Shown in pieces: positions 35,691 through 46,419 of a stretch of 64,000 nt of DNA (within the stretch, counting starts at the first letter, position 1; each line of letters starts with the position of its first letter). The position numbers and the translations under genes were made by a program. The notes beneath the pieces were generated by a model. It did not search any database. It was not told where the DNA came from and saw nothing but the letters and a program-made list of their open reading frames with translations. Source of the DNA: Serripes groenlandicus (Eukaryota > Mollusca > Bivalvia > Cardiida > Cardiidae); NCBI GenBank assembly GCA_031761405.1, contig JASEVX010000017.1, forward strand, positions 7,675,668 through 7,739,667, read 5' to 3'.

Positions 35691-36100
35691 AGGTCAAGGT
35701 CAGATGAATATGTAAGACTGAAATTGTCACCCATTGGACAATAATGATTTTGCTGAAAGTTTAATTCTTTTTTTGAAAACTATATTATCCTGTGAGTGAT
35801 TTGTAACCCTGGTTTGCTTTTGACTGTATTGACACCTTCAGAGTATTTTTTAGAACATCCTGTATTTCCTGAAATTTAAAGTGAAATTCAGTGCGGGATA
35901 AGGGTGACCTATCATTTGACGTCATAACTAAAACAAATGGTAGGATGAGCCCTGAGTTTCTGGTGCTGTAATGGTAGATATAAGAATGGACTTTGATTTA
36001 ATACAGGTTTGTGGCTTCCTTGAGATGTTGGGAAAGAACCATAACCCATAACGCTACAATGGTCGCCTATGTAAAATGAATTGCTTCCCTTTGACCTAAA
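35690..36100 (+). repeat. Dispersed repeat, copy 2 (upstream of SLC7A6OS)
   Basis: Second copy of the 487-760 repeat, ending with an inverted GCTTCCCTTTGAC block about 50 bp before the SLC7A6OS start codon. It therefore covers the likely core promoter. Confidence 0.5.
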
Positions 36101-36107
36101 CCCACTA

Positions 36108-36152
36108 ACAACAACAACAACAACAAGTGGACGATGAGCAACAACAACAACA
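36108..36152 (+). repeat. CAA-repeat 5' leader of SLC7A6OS
   Basis: Two (CAA)n tracts, 36108-36126 and 36140-36152, run directly into the start codon, separated by AGTGGACGATGAG. Such leaders are unstructured. An out-of-frame ATG at 36133 overlaps the main start, so it is a short upstream ORF if transcription starts before it. Confidence 0.55.
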
Positions 36153-36311
36153 ATGGCCGCGATTGTACGAATCAAACGTCGCCGAGATGAAGATCCACAA
36201 GATTTACTTCTGTTGTCTTGTAAAAAGCAGAAGTCAAGTATCGATGACTCTCAAGGAGTACCTAACGACCAAAAAACTGTTTTCAAATTCGCTGGAACAG
36301 TATCGTCGAAG
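36153..36311 (+). CDS. SLC7A6OS: SLC7A6OS exon 1
   Basis: Encodes residues 1-53 (MAAIVRIKRRRDEDPQDL...). The start is chosen because the ATG follows CAACA and opens the basic N terminus typical of the family. An upstream ATG at 36133 is in another frame. Donor AAG|GTAAAT at 36312, phase 0. Confidence 0.93.
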
Positions 36312-39300
36312 GTAAATTAAGCTAGTTTAAATATTGTCATGTATTTTCGCGTTTATTATGTTTTGTAAAATTGTGCAATTTCTTCATATACAGCCCAATA
36401 TACCGACATCAACGATATTTTTTAAATAATTCATTAAATCTTGACATTGGGGACTTCTATTCTTTGAATACCTCTCCACAAAATAGGCAAAAGTTCTAAT
36501 TTCATTGACAAGTACAGTCTACAGTCAGTCTACTATTGAGCACTCAAGTGACTGATCATCGATACGTCACACACACAGTCACCCACAATGAAAATTCAAA
36601 TCATATCAACAGAGCTCTAGATAAGGTGTGTATTAATTGTTCTTGGTGAAAATGGCCATTATATCAAGATTTCCCTTTGTGTATTTAAAGGTGTCTCAAT
36701 GTGTGGACAGCTTCAAGGGATTTTAAATGGTGTTAAAATTGCCGACCAGAGCCATCAATCAAGGACTTTTGAGTTCAAACTCAATGTTGGTCACATTCAC
36801 TTTTACTCGGCAGCATTCTTTTAGATGATTTACAAAAGTCATTGTTAAAAGCATTGTCTGTCTCTGAGGCCCATATGGAAGATTGAGACAACCCAAATGT
36901 GTTGCCTCATAAAATAAAGTTGTTATTATTATTATTATTCCGAGGTAGGCTAAAAAGTTCAGGTAGCCAGTTGCCTGGGAAGAATATTGTCTGAAGTACA
37001 GGTACAAGAAAGCCAGGAAACAAACATTGGGTGAACTGGCTGCCATGCTATAACTGAAATTTGTGTTTTTAACTACCCTCAATGGCCTCAAACTGGATAT
37101 TTTTTTGTAAATATTTTATATCCTATTCTTAAAAGATTTTTTCTTTTTTTATCAGGGTTTTCATTAAGAGGCAGCAGGTGGCCAAAATTGTCAAACAAAT
37201 TAAAATCTGCTTAAATCTGACAGAAACAATATTAAAAAAGTTGAAACTGATGATCCTGTGTAAAGCACAGTTAGGCTAGCACTCTATCTAAACACTCAGC
37301 CTCTTACTTTCACAATTTAGCCTCCTGCTCAATTTCTTAATGAAAGCACTGACTATAAAGCCAGAGCTAGGGGAATGCATTCTTTAACCCTTTCCCTCAT
37401 ACAACATTTCTGCAGCAGACGACTTTGATCATACTTTGTCAAAACTTAGAAAATCTCTATAATTTAATGGATAACCTATGACTAAAAGTTAAACTAAAAG
37501 TGGAAAACATTGTGGCAAAAGGAGAAATTGCTCGTTTTGAGCAATTTCTTCTTTTGTCACTATGTTTTCAAAAAGCTGTCTGCTTCAGAGGCGTCAGAAA
37601 GCGTCTATATGAGGGAAAGCGTTAAAACAACTCTAGCTAGCTTACATGTTTCAAAAGATATCTAATTATCTTATTGCCTAAACACACTTTGACCGTTACC
37701 CTAGTTATTTTCTACTAGACATAATATTGTTTCCTTCAACATGATTGCATTCATTATAAAGATGCTACATTTCTTTATTGTCCCCCGCTTAGCGAAAGCG
37801 TGGGGACTATTATTTCTCATTCGTCAGTCAGTCCGTCCGTCAGTCCGTCATGCTGTCACAAAAACTTTAACCTTGGTCATAACTTCTGAACCGTAATAGG
37901 TACTGCTTTCATATTTCACATGTGTATTCCTTGTGACAACCCCTTTCCATCAATACCAATGTTTTTGACCTTATGACCTTGACCCTGGCGGGGGACCAGA
38001 ATTCTCTGAATTTGCTTGTTTTATTAAGGATGATGCTGTTTCTAAACCAGTGAGAGAGGCAATACGGAAAGAAAAGCTTGAAAAAGAGTTTAAGCAGCAT
38101 CAAGTCAATACGTATGGTGGGATTCGTCAACAGACCAGACAGGAACATAGACAGGTATTAAACATGAGACACCAATCACCCCGAGAACTTAACCCTTACC
38201 CACATACAACAAATCCGCAGCAGACCACTTTGAATACTTAGTGACAAAAACCCTGAACAATTTCCAAAAAAATAGCTTAATTGTTAAATAAAGTTGAAAA
38301 AATGCATCTGTAGGTGGGAAATGGTTAAGTAAGATGAAGCAGATGTTCAGACTGATCCAAACACCCATTAGTCAGAGATGTCAACATCTACCTTTTCCCA
38401 TGCTCTGACTTCTTTATAAATCCTTATTTGATTTACAAACCCTATCAGACTGAGAGGACTAGATAAAGAGGAGTATTCTCTTATGACACAAGATATTAAA
38501 CGCGATAGCAGCAGACGACTTTTGAAAACATGGTGGCCAAAGGTGAAATTGCTCATAATGTTTTCAACTTTATTTAACAATTAAGTATATTATATGGAGA
38601 TTTTTCAGGTTTTTGTCACTCTGCTTTCAAAGTCGTATGCTGCAGATTTGTTGTATGTGGGAAAGGGTTTAAACTCTTATTAGAAAATACACAAGTTGAC
38701 AAATGCTTCGAACAAGCTGAGCTTATACATATATATAACAAATACTAAGTGAACTGTTCCAGAAAGCAAACTTGTACCTTTTCTCATGGACAGGCTCCAA
38801 TATGAAAACAGAAATACACCTCCTAACTAGGTATATCAAGTTTTTATTCAAGTATAGAGGCCAACAGCCCATAATACAACATAAATACAATTCATATTTT
38901 TACAAGAGTGACATGTATACAGTTATGATAGTTAGAAGATTTGTTCAAATTTCAATCAAATTAATTTGATTTTCCTTAAAAAATGTAAACATGTAAACAT
39001 ACCGGTATATTTATTTATTCTTCATTTTGAATGAAACTTTCTCCAGATATAGATCACTTTGGATTCATTTGCAGCAGAAAATTTGTTTGAAAATATTGTG
39101 GGAAAAAAAGATGACTTGGTGTGCTGTTGGTGTGAATTCAATCAGAATAGTTGTCTCGAAGTCAGGCCTGCTCTAAGTATGATTATATGACTTTGAAGTG
39201 GAGTAATAGATACTAGTAATAGATAGAGTGTCTGTCCTCCTTGAGACAGAGTCATACCAACGATTTGAAAATTGATAGTACATCTTTTATCTGGACATCA

Positions 39301-42300
39301 CGGTTTGGATAAACTTGCATGCTGCCCTATCAAAGGTAAAGTGAGGGATTTCATTCTTTGATTTTGAAACATCCATGAGATTAAACACATTGGGAATGTT
39401 TGAAAAGCGAAAATTTTAAATTTTAAGCAGATTGATGAAGTCAAATTAGATCGACCAACAGTACTTATACACACAATGGGCCTCTTCTGGCTGTTCCCAA
39501 ATGTGGTGTTTGCATTTGTTAAAAACATTGTCAATGTGGCAAAAGGAGAAATTGCTGTCCAAGAGCAATTTCATCTTATGCAAAAATATTTTAAAAGTTG
39601 TCTGCTTTAGAAGCCTCAAGATGTATTTTTTGAAGGAAAAGGTTTATATTTATAGTCTAATTATTTGTTAACTTCCCATTGTAGTCATCACAGAAAAACA
39701 GATACAGAGTAGTATCAAATCACAGAGTCTTTGACCTTGACAGTTTGGATGAAATCGATGAAAATGTTAAAGTACAGTCAGAGACAAAACAGACAGAGGG
39801 GAAGAATGATCTATCAACACATACTGTTCAAAAAGAAACAAGTACATGTAAGATATGTGGAAAGATGATTGGCTCCATACAGCAGTGCAATAATGTGTAT
39901 GAGTCTCAGTGTACATGTAATTCAGTGAATACAGACAAAGAAATGAAGTCTTCAGATAAAGAATGTGCTAAAACATTAGAAAAAAGTGTTGAGAAATCTT
40001 CAGTGGACAAGTGTTCAAAAGAAAAAGACCGAAAGGTTTATTGTCTGCTAGATGTGGAGACGGACATGCCATCCTATCAGTCAGTGGTGAGTAAACTAGA
40101 AGTCCAGATAAGGAGGGGTATACAGCTATTTTCTTCACAATATCTCTAATATTTATCATCTCATTGAGACAATTCTTTTGAGTACCAACAACATAGGATT
40201 AGAGGGTCAAATAAAGATTTTAGAACATTCAAAACGCCAATCAACCCTTTCATGCATCCAACAATTCTGCAGCAGACGACTTTGAACATATTTTGTCAAA
40301 AAATAGAAAATCTATAATTGGATAGATAACCTCTGACTATAAGTGGAAAACATTGTGTCAAAGGAAGAAATTGCTCAGAAAGCGTCTATTTGAGGGGAAG
40401 GGTTAAATTTTTTATTTAAATGCATGAATTTGATAAAGAGAGAAAGTTAAAATGTTCCTTGTTCAAGAGAGAGAAAATAAATCGGAGGTCATCAAGAATG
40501 TATTTTTGTCATCGGCAGCATAGGTATTTTAATACACTTTCATGTAAATTGTCTTATCTATTTGTGAAATTTTAACTATCATCAGATAATCCTTGAAAAT
40601 ATTGTGTCACAACGTTTTCAACTCTATTCTATAATTTTTTAATTTATAGAATTTGTTTCCATATTTTTGTCAAGATGTTTTCAGAGTTGTCTGCTGTAGA
40701 TTTGTTTTATTTGGGAAAGGGTTAATGCTGACACATCAAATCAAGGAATGGGTAAGCTGTTGCAATTAGGGGTTTTGTTGCACTTGTGAACAGTGGAGCC
40801 TCAGGTGCCCCAGTGCTCATGAATCTTCACTGTCCATGGGCACATAGAATACACCAAGCTGCAACTTCTGGCATATATATATGGTATTGTAGCTCCATTG
40901 TTTCACTACCAATACCACATGTTATCCTTTTCTGGAGATGTAAAAGGACCCCTAATTACCAAATGGGATTCATTGTGATTGGATCTAACAATGTTTCTTG
41001 TAAATTGCAGCTGAACCAGTCAACATCTGATCAGATCACGTGCAACTCGGAGCCAATGAAGAAAGAGATTGTTTCAGAAAGAGACTCAGATGCTGACTAT
41101 GTGTATGACCTTTATTTCCTCAATAATCGCGACTTTGACTTTCGTACGTTAGAGAATGGCCTCACCCTTGAAGCTTTTACAGATGATAACATATATACTG
41201 GTGGATTGTCGGACGATGATGAGTTTATTTACGAGGATGAAGATGATGAAAATGACGAGAATAACTGGAGAAACGATTATCCAGAGGAAGATCCAGGGTT
41301 CATTGAAAATGACGGTGGCGACGAATTTTATGGTGAAGGTATCTGATTTGGATTTGTTTGTCTCCTTTCACGTCTCCCTAAAATAGTTTTTAGATTAAAT
41401 AAAAATTGAAAGCGTAATTTTTTATTATCAGTGTATTCAATGCTTTTCATTTCTCAAACATTTCCTACATACTACAAATCTGCATTAATAAACATCAAGA
41501 TGTCTATAATTGAAAGTATCATTATTGAATACATTGAACAAAACATTATGACAAAAGGAGAACTTGCTTGTTCTGAGTAATTTTGTCACAATGTTTTCAA
41601 AAGTTGTTAGCGGCAGATGCATCAAAACGTGCCTACATGTGATTAAAAAAAACACCTATGATGCTTTAAATAGATTTCTGAAAACTATAATATCAAGATA
41701 AGGGATGACGGAGAGTATTTCGAAGAAAGAAAGCTTTATAATTTAAAGGAGTTTCTAACCCTGCAATTGTAAACTGCAGATCGCTAAGTGAGTGGGGTTC
41801 ACTTAAATTATGTCATACCATGTGGTTTTTGGTAAACTCAAAATAAACTTAATTCAAGGAACAACATTTAAAGTATATGACTTAAACCATATATTGATAA
41901 ATTTCAATAGCAAAAGTTAGGCCAGTCTTTTGCATGATAATGGAAAATTGCCAATTTGGCTCTGGTGACACAAGATTTGAAATTCTATACACTCGGTTTT
42001 GAAATTCATTTAAGTTCCAACAGTGCATGTTTTAACCCTTACCACATTTTGATGCATATGCAGCAGACAGTTTTTGAAAACAAAGGAGATATTAGTTATT
42101 ATCACTATGAGAAATTTCTCCCTTTTCCACAATGTTTTCAAATTTATTAAATAGTTAACACTTTGAATTTTAGAGATACATGTTCATGTTTTTCATATTT
42201 TGCTGAGAATTTTATGAAATAATCTGCTGCATATTTATTGAATGTAGGAAAGGGTTGATAACTTGTCTTCTTTTGGCTTTCAATGATAGCTAATATTGTA

Positions 42301-44841
42301 CAATAAGCGATCTTAACCCTTTCCTACATACAACAAATCTGCAGCTGATGACTTTTAAATCATCAGGGTAAACATATCAATAATCTATATAAATTGAAGT
42401 TTAATTATTGAATAAAGGTGAAAAGATTGTAATAAAAGGAGAAATTGCTCATCATGAGCGATTTCTCCTTTTGTCACAGTGTTTCCAAAAGTTGTCTGTG
42501 TGTGGAACAGGGTTGAACTAGTTTTTCTGATCACTTGGGTTATTTACCTTAAAACACAGAATACACTAGCCACCACTGTTCAGTCTGTGACGTCTAAATG
42601 TCATTGATTTTAAATTAGCTATTAGTCATGAAGCATTTTGATAACACTGCTGTTAACCCTTTCCCTCATACGACAAATCTGCAGCAGACGACTTCGAACA
42701 TATTTTGTCAAAAAATAGAAAATCTCTATAATTGAATGGATAACCTATGACTAAAAGTGGAAAACATTGTGACAAAAGGAGAAATTGCACGTTCTGTGCA
42801 ATTTCTTCTTTTGTCACTAGGTTTTCAAAAAGCCGTCTGCTGCAGAGGCGTCAGAAAGCGCTTATATGAGGGAAAGGGTTAAATTAACTGTATTCAATAC
42901 TAAAATTTTCCTGGATATTTTCAGTTGTTTACTGGAGATTTGAGGGTGTTTTTTTTGTGGAAAAGTTGAATCGACAATCAATGATCCTACTGTGCACCAT
43001 TTCAGGTTTACAAGAAGTCGATGGTTTTGACAGGGGGGTCACATTGTACATTGTTTTCAATTCTTATTATTTTATTTATAGAGATCAGAGGTCTAGATAA
43101 GAAGGAGTAAACTGGTCTTTTATCAAACATTATTTCTCTATTAAATAATTATTACTACATTAAACCCTATGTTGTGGGTACTTAAAAGAATCACCTTACT
43201 GTGACGATTATTTTGAGTGCCTACAACATAGGGTTTGGTGGTCAAATTATAAGGATTGGGGGATGTGAAATACTCATCTTATCTAGGGCTCTGCAGATAA
43301 TAAATATTTTGCCTGGATATTTTCAGTCGTCTACTGGAGATTTGTGGGTGTCTTTGTTATGGAAATGTTGAATCATTAATCATACTGTGCACCATTTCAG
43401 GTTTACAAGAAGTCCATGCTTTCGAAAGTGGCCAGAATAACCAGCTGGCAGAATGGATGTCATGGAGGTGTAACAAAGGTAACATTTCATCTATTGGTAG
43501 AGCGTCTGCCTTGGTGATGGAGGTTGTGGGTTCGATCCCCAGCCGGTTCATACCAAAGACTTTAAAAATGATAGTAATGTCTATCCTTGGCTCTCAGGAC
43601 TGCGGGGTTAGGATTACGACTTGAGTGGCTGGTGTCAGGACAAATGGACCAGTAGTACTGGTAACTTACCTAGGAACTTCTGTGATATAACTGAAAAATT
43701 GTTGAAAGCGGCATTAATCACCAAACAATCGATGATTGACCCCTTATCCCACTTGCAGGTAGATTTCCACTCATCTGTATCAGACAACATTTGAATGAGC
43801 ATTTTTTCCTTTCGCCACACTATTTTCAGCTCAATTCAACTTCCATTTAAGCCTTTCCCTCATTCTGATGCCTCTGCAGTAGACAGCTTTTTGAAAACAT
43901 AGTGACAAAAGAAGAAATTGCTCAAAACTAGCAATTTCTCCTTTTGACACAAGGCAGATAACACTATAGAATTAACCCTTTCCCACTTATAGACGCATTT
44001 TAAAGCATCTCAAGCAGACTACTCTAGAAAACATTCTGGCAAAAGGAGAAATTGCTCAAAACAAGCAATTTCTCCTTTTGCCACGATGTTTTCAATTTAT
44101 TTCAGTAATTATACCTACAATTAAAGAGATTTTCCATATTTTCATAGTCGTCTGCTGCAGATTTGCAGTATGTGGGAAAGGGCCCATAATCTGATATGCT
44201 ATTTGATGGCTCTGAGAATGAATTGCTTCTTTGGAAAAGAAAGGTCAATGGTCAATTTGCTTATAAATGTAGTCGGGCTCTCATGCTTCTGCAGCAGAAA
44301 ATATTTATAAAAAATGGTTAGAAACTCCTTGTAATGGATCATTAATGATTTCTAATGTTCTTTTGTGTGTTGTCTTGCATTTTCATCCTATTTTTAAATG
44401 CTTGAAATTTGCTAAACCCTTTCCCCTATAAAAACGCTTTCTTACGCCTCTGTAGCAGACAACTTTTGTAATTATTGGAGCAAAAGGAGAATGAGCAATT
44501 TCTCCTTTTGCCAAAATGTTTAAAACTAGATCCAAGAATTGTTTTATCATTAACAGATAGTTACCATATTTTATATTAAATGTTTTTAATGTCGTCTGCT
44601 CCAGATTTGTTGTACATGTATGTGGGAAAAGGTTCAATAAAGTTGTCATTATTATCTTATTACAAATATTATTATTGTCCCTACTTTTTGTCTTCCAGAA
44701 GACGACAACGAATTATCAAGCGACGATGATGTTGAACGATACGAAGCAGGACAAACACATTCAAGTGAATACTACAGACATGTCAGTGAAATCAATAATG
44801 ACAAAGACTCAGATGATGGAACTGTATTACCAGATTTATAA
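36153..44841 (+). CDS. SLC7A6OS: RNA polymerase II nuclear localization protein SLC7A6OS / Iwr1, complete gene, 5 exons
   Basis: Joined exons 36153-36311, 38029-38154, 39685-40086, 41011-41338 and 44699-44841 give 385 residues (human about 309). Splice sites are GT-AG and phases agree. The family (yeast Iwr1) binds assembled RNA polymerase II and carries it into the nucleus through importin alpha. Diagnostic parts are the basic N terminus (IVRIKRRRDEDPQDLLL), DYVYDLYFL at residues 258-266, and an acidic block at 303-322 ending in ENNWRNDYPEE. Exon 3 is long and carries a cysteine cluster (C150, C153, C163, C171, C173) that I do not know from vertebrate members. Repeats fill the introns, and a foldback MITE lies just past the stop codon. 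Confidence 0.95.
36759..36945 (+). repeat. Probable LINE 3' tail ending in (ATT)n
   Basis: GAGGCCCATATGGAAGATTG, then TGCCTCATAAAATAAAGTTG and (TTA)n. This arrangement is typical of the 3' end of a non-LTR retrotransposon. It lies in SLC7A6OS intron 1. The antisense frame over it is not a gene. Confidence 0.45.
37384..37625 (+). mobile_element. TTAA foldback MITE, subfamily A
   Basis: TTAA at both ends. It has an extra ACTAAAAGTTAA duplication in the left arm and the central palindrome intact. First copy after the MITE-free stretch. Confidence 0.87.
37780..38020 (+). mobile_element. Short Helitron-like element abutting SLC7A6OS exon 2
   Basis: Starts TCCCCCGCTTAGCGAAAGCG and GTGGGGAC, then the GTCCGTCCGTC motif. 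Ends CCCTGGCGGGGGACC and TTTGCTTGTT. Its last base is about 8 bp before the exon 2 boundary. Confidence 0.6.
38029..38154 (+). CDS. SLC7A6OS: SLC7A6OS exon 2
   Basis: Acceptor TTTTATTAAG ending at 38028, donor CAG|GTATTA at 38155, phase 0 at both ends. Encodes residues 54-95, a charged helix (VREAIRKEKLEKEFKQHQ). The pyrimidine-rich stretch before the acceptor is the tail of a Helitron-like element. Confidence 0.87.
38660..39680. other. SLC7A6OS intron 2 remainder
   Basis: MITE scraps near 39040-39100 and 39530-39645 (TGTGGCAAAAGGAGAAATTG). Nothing else recognised. Confidence 0.35.
39685..40086 (+). CDS. SLC7A6OS: SLC7A6OS exon 3
   Basis: Acceptor CCCATTGTAG ending at 39684, donor GTGAGT at 40087, phase 0. 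Encodes residues 96-229. It opens with NRYRVVSNHRVFDLDSLDE, matching the family's RYRVLSS region. A long Lys/Ser/Glu-rich stretch with CKICGK and QCTC follows, then VYCLLDVE near the end. Confidence 0.92.
40241..40406 (+). mobile_element. TTAA foldback MITE, subfamily A, internal deletion
   Basis: Left arm complete to GAAATTGCTCA, then directly GAAAGCGTCTATTTGAGG. About 65 bp of centre and right arm are missing. A half copy of the CTAGATA foldback family (40160-40240) abuts it. Confidence 0.8.
41011..41338 (+). CDS. SLC7A6OS: SLC7A6OS exon 4 (Iwr1 core)
   Basis: Acceptor GTAAATTGCAG ending at 41010, donor GAAG|GTATCT at 41339, phase 1 at the 3' end. Encodes residues 230-339 with DYVYDLYFL and the strongly conserved acidic EDEDDENDENNWRNDYPEED. 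This is the part shared by all Iwr1 proteins. Confidence 0.96.
42032..42258. mobile_element. TTAA foldback MITE, subfamily B
   Basis: TTAACCCTTACCACATTTTG to ATGTAGGAAAGGGTTGA, in SLC7A6OS intron 4. Confidence 0.65.
42313..42515. mobile_element. TTAA foldback MITE, subfamily B
   Basis: TTAACCCTTTCCTACATAC to TGTGGAACAGGGTTGA; centre GAAATTGCTCATCATGAGC. Confidence 0.65.
42653..42882 (+). mobile_element. TTAA foldback MITE, subfamily A, full length
   Basis: TTAA at both ends, nearly consensus; centre GAAATTGCAC-GTTCT-GTGCAATTTC. Confidence 0.9.
43085..43300. mobile_element. Second foldback family (CTAGATAAG ends), sister copy
   Basis: GGTCTAGATAAGAAGGAGTA to CTCATCTTATCTAGGGC, with inner AAACCCTATGTTGTGGGTA and CCTACAACATAGGGTTTG. 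Pairs with the copy at 15529. Confidence 0.65.
43468..43738 (+). mobile_element. tRNA-derived SINE
   Basis: A-box-like TTGGTAGAGCGTCTGCC, B box GGTTCGATCCCC, GGTTCATACCAAAGAC, tail TGTGATATAACTGAAAAATT and TTGAAAGCGGCATTAATCA. The minus-strand frame over it is a shadow. Confidence 0.7.
43853..43956 (-). mobile_element. TTAA foldback MITE, subfamily A, half copy
   Basis: TTAAGCCTTTCCCTCATTCTG to GCAATTTCTCCTTTTGACACA; the far arm is lost. Confidence 0.7.
43972..44182. mobile_element. TTAA foldback MITE, subfamily B
   Basis: TTAACCCTTTCCCACTTATAG to GTATGTGGGAAAGGG; centre GAAATTGCTC-AAAAC-AAGCAATTTC. Confidence 0.75.
44413..44636. mobile_element. TTAA foldback MITE, subfamily B
   Basis: TAAACCCTTTCCCCTATA to ATGTGGGAAAAGGTTCA, close upstream of SLC7A6OS exon 5. 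The central palindrome is partly deleted. Confidence 0.65.
44699..44841 (+). CDS. SLC7A6OS: SLC7A6OS exon 5 and stop
   Basis: Acceptor TGTCTTCCAG ending at 44698, stop TAA at 44839-44841. Encodes residues 339-385 with ELSSDDDVERYEAG, like the acidic Ser-Asp tail of the human protein. The phase 1 entry completes the codon split after exon 4. Confidence 0.9.
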
Positions 44842-44852
44842 AGTGTATTTTA

Positions 44853-45076
44853 CTCTTTTTCACATATAGACGCTTTCTGGTGCCTCTGCTGCAGACAGCG
44901 TTTGAAAACATTTTGGCAACAAAAGAAATTGCTTATAATTATCAATTTCTCCTATTACCACAATGTTTTCAACCTTATTCAATTATTATACTTTCGTTGC
45001 TAGAGCTTTACCATATTTTGGCGCATATGTTTTCAAAGTAGTCTGCTGCAGATTTGTTGTATGTGGGAAAATGTTA
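44853..45076. mobile_element. TTAA foldback MITE in the SLC7A6OS 3' UTR
   Basis: CTCTTTTTCACATATAGACG to GTATGTGGGAAAATGTTAA, starting about 12 bp after the stop codon. Arms CTGCTGCAGACAGCG / AGTAGTCTGCTGCAG and the centre pair imperfectly. Confidence 0.7.
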
Positions 45077-45079
45077 AAT

Positions 45080-45850
45080 TCTTCAATGTTAATGCTGCAG
45101 AGATAGAAAGGCAGAATTCTTATATTCTCTAATAAAGAGGAAGCCTAATGTACTCTGCAATTAGTCATTAAAAGAAAAATGTATTTAAATAAAACACAAA
45201 TTGAGAATCATGAGGGAAAAGGGGTCTTGTAGAAGCTGCATTCAGTGAAGACTGACCCAAGCCTGTGAATATAAACAGTCTCATCAGAGGCTTTACTTTA
45301 TACCTGCCATGTGTAGTGGATGTTACTGTTGACAAAAAAATAAACCTACCGTAGCTGGTTTCAATTCCGTGTTGCTTTATTTAATGCCATAAGACCCTTT
45401 TTAATTTGACTTGGCTTGAATGATGATAATTATCCATTTTTCTTTTTTCAGATTTCTAATTATTATCAATTAGACATTCATTTTGTCCAGTCTACCCACA
45501 TGATTTTTCTGAATTGGATAAGTCTGTAGCAGATGACTTTGAAAACATCTGTGGACAAATACAGTAAATCTCTATCAATGTAAATACATTTATTTAATTT
45601 CGTCAAAAGAAGACAGTGCTCAATATGAATAGTTTCTCCATTTGCCTGGATGTTTTAAAGTCTTCTGCTAGTTACAACTATTTTGCAATAAACTTCTGTT
45701 TAGGGGTATTTATCATCTTCAGTGATAGTTCTAGTTTCATTTGCCCTGGTATAAATGCCATTTCTTTCTTCATATATTTCCAATTTGATTGAAAGGCTAG
45801 TGTCTATTCTATTTGTTATCAGCTAGGTCAACATAGTCAAGTGCCCATTT
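45080..45850. other. SLC7A6OS downstream region
   Basis: AATAAA-like hexamers near 45131 and 45338; a MITE scrap at about 45520-45670. Nothing coding. Confidence 0.35.
45131..45136 (+). terminator. Candidate poly(A) signal of SLC7A6OS
   Basis: AATAAA 290 bp after the stop codon is the first hexamer downstream. Its use would place a whole foldback MITE (44853-45076) in the 3' UTR. Confidence 0.4.
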
Positions 45851-46380
45851 TTATGCGTCCCGAACATTTTCGGGGGAGCATATAGTCGCTGCTTCATCTG
45901 TCCCCCTTTTGTCGGAGCTATTTCTCAGCAACCACCACTTTTAATTCAATAAAACTTTATGGGTAGCTTCACTAACAAGAACAGGGGCTATTTTGCCTTA
46001 TATGGCTAAAGAGAAAACTTAAAAAATCTTCTCCGACGAAAGTGTCTGGCTGATATTCAAATAATTTTGTAGAAATGTTCCTAGGCCTCTATCAGATTCC
46101 TTCAAGCCATGTTGATTGGTTGAAAAATATGGCCGCCAGGGGGTGGGGCTATTTTGCCTTATATGGCTATAGTGAAAACTTAAAATATCCTCTCCTCCGA
46201 AAGTGTCGGGCTGATTTTCAAATAATTTTGCATAAACATTCCTTGGGTGACACTCTACAATATTCCTTTAAGCCATGGTGGTTGGTAAAAAACATGGCCA
46301 CCAGGGGGCAGGGCTGTTTGGAGATTTGATTTTTGGCTTATGGCCGTGGAGCGATACTGGCCCTCTTGGGCCTCTTGTTT
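45851..46380 (+). mobile_element. Helitron-like element, short tandem core (1)
   Basis: Starts near GCGTCCCGAACATTTTCGGG. Units of about 155 bp carry GGCCGCCAGGGGGTGGGGC and TTTTGCCTTATATGGCTA. Ends TGGAGCGATACTGGCCCTCTT, CTTGTTT. Confidence 0.6.
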
Positions 46381-46419
46381 TTTAATCCATCCAAAATTCT
46401 GGTTTCCATTGCAACCAAA

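Noticed and set aside
36759..37091. 110-residue minus-strand frame in SLC7A6OS intron 1
   Set aside because: Overlaps a probable LINE tail with an (ATT)n run; the isoleucine run comes from the microsatellite.
40786..41010. Upstream extension of the SLC7A6OS exon 4 frame
   Set aside because: The frame is open by chance. The acceptor TTGCAG at 41005-41010 and phase with exon 3 place the exon start at 41011.
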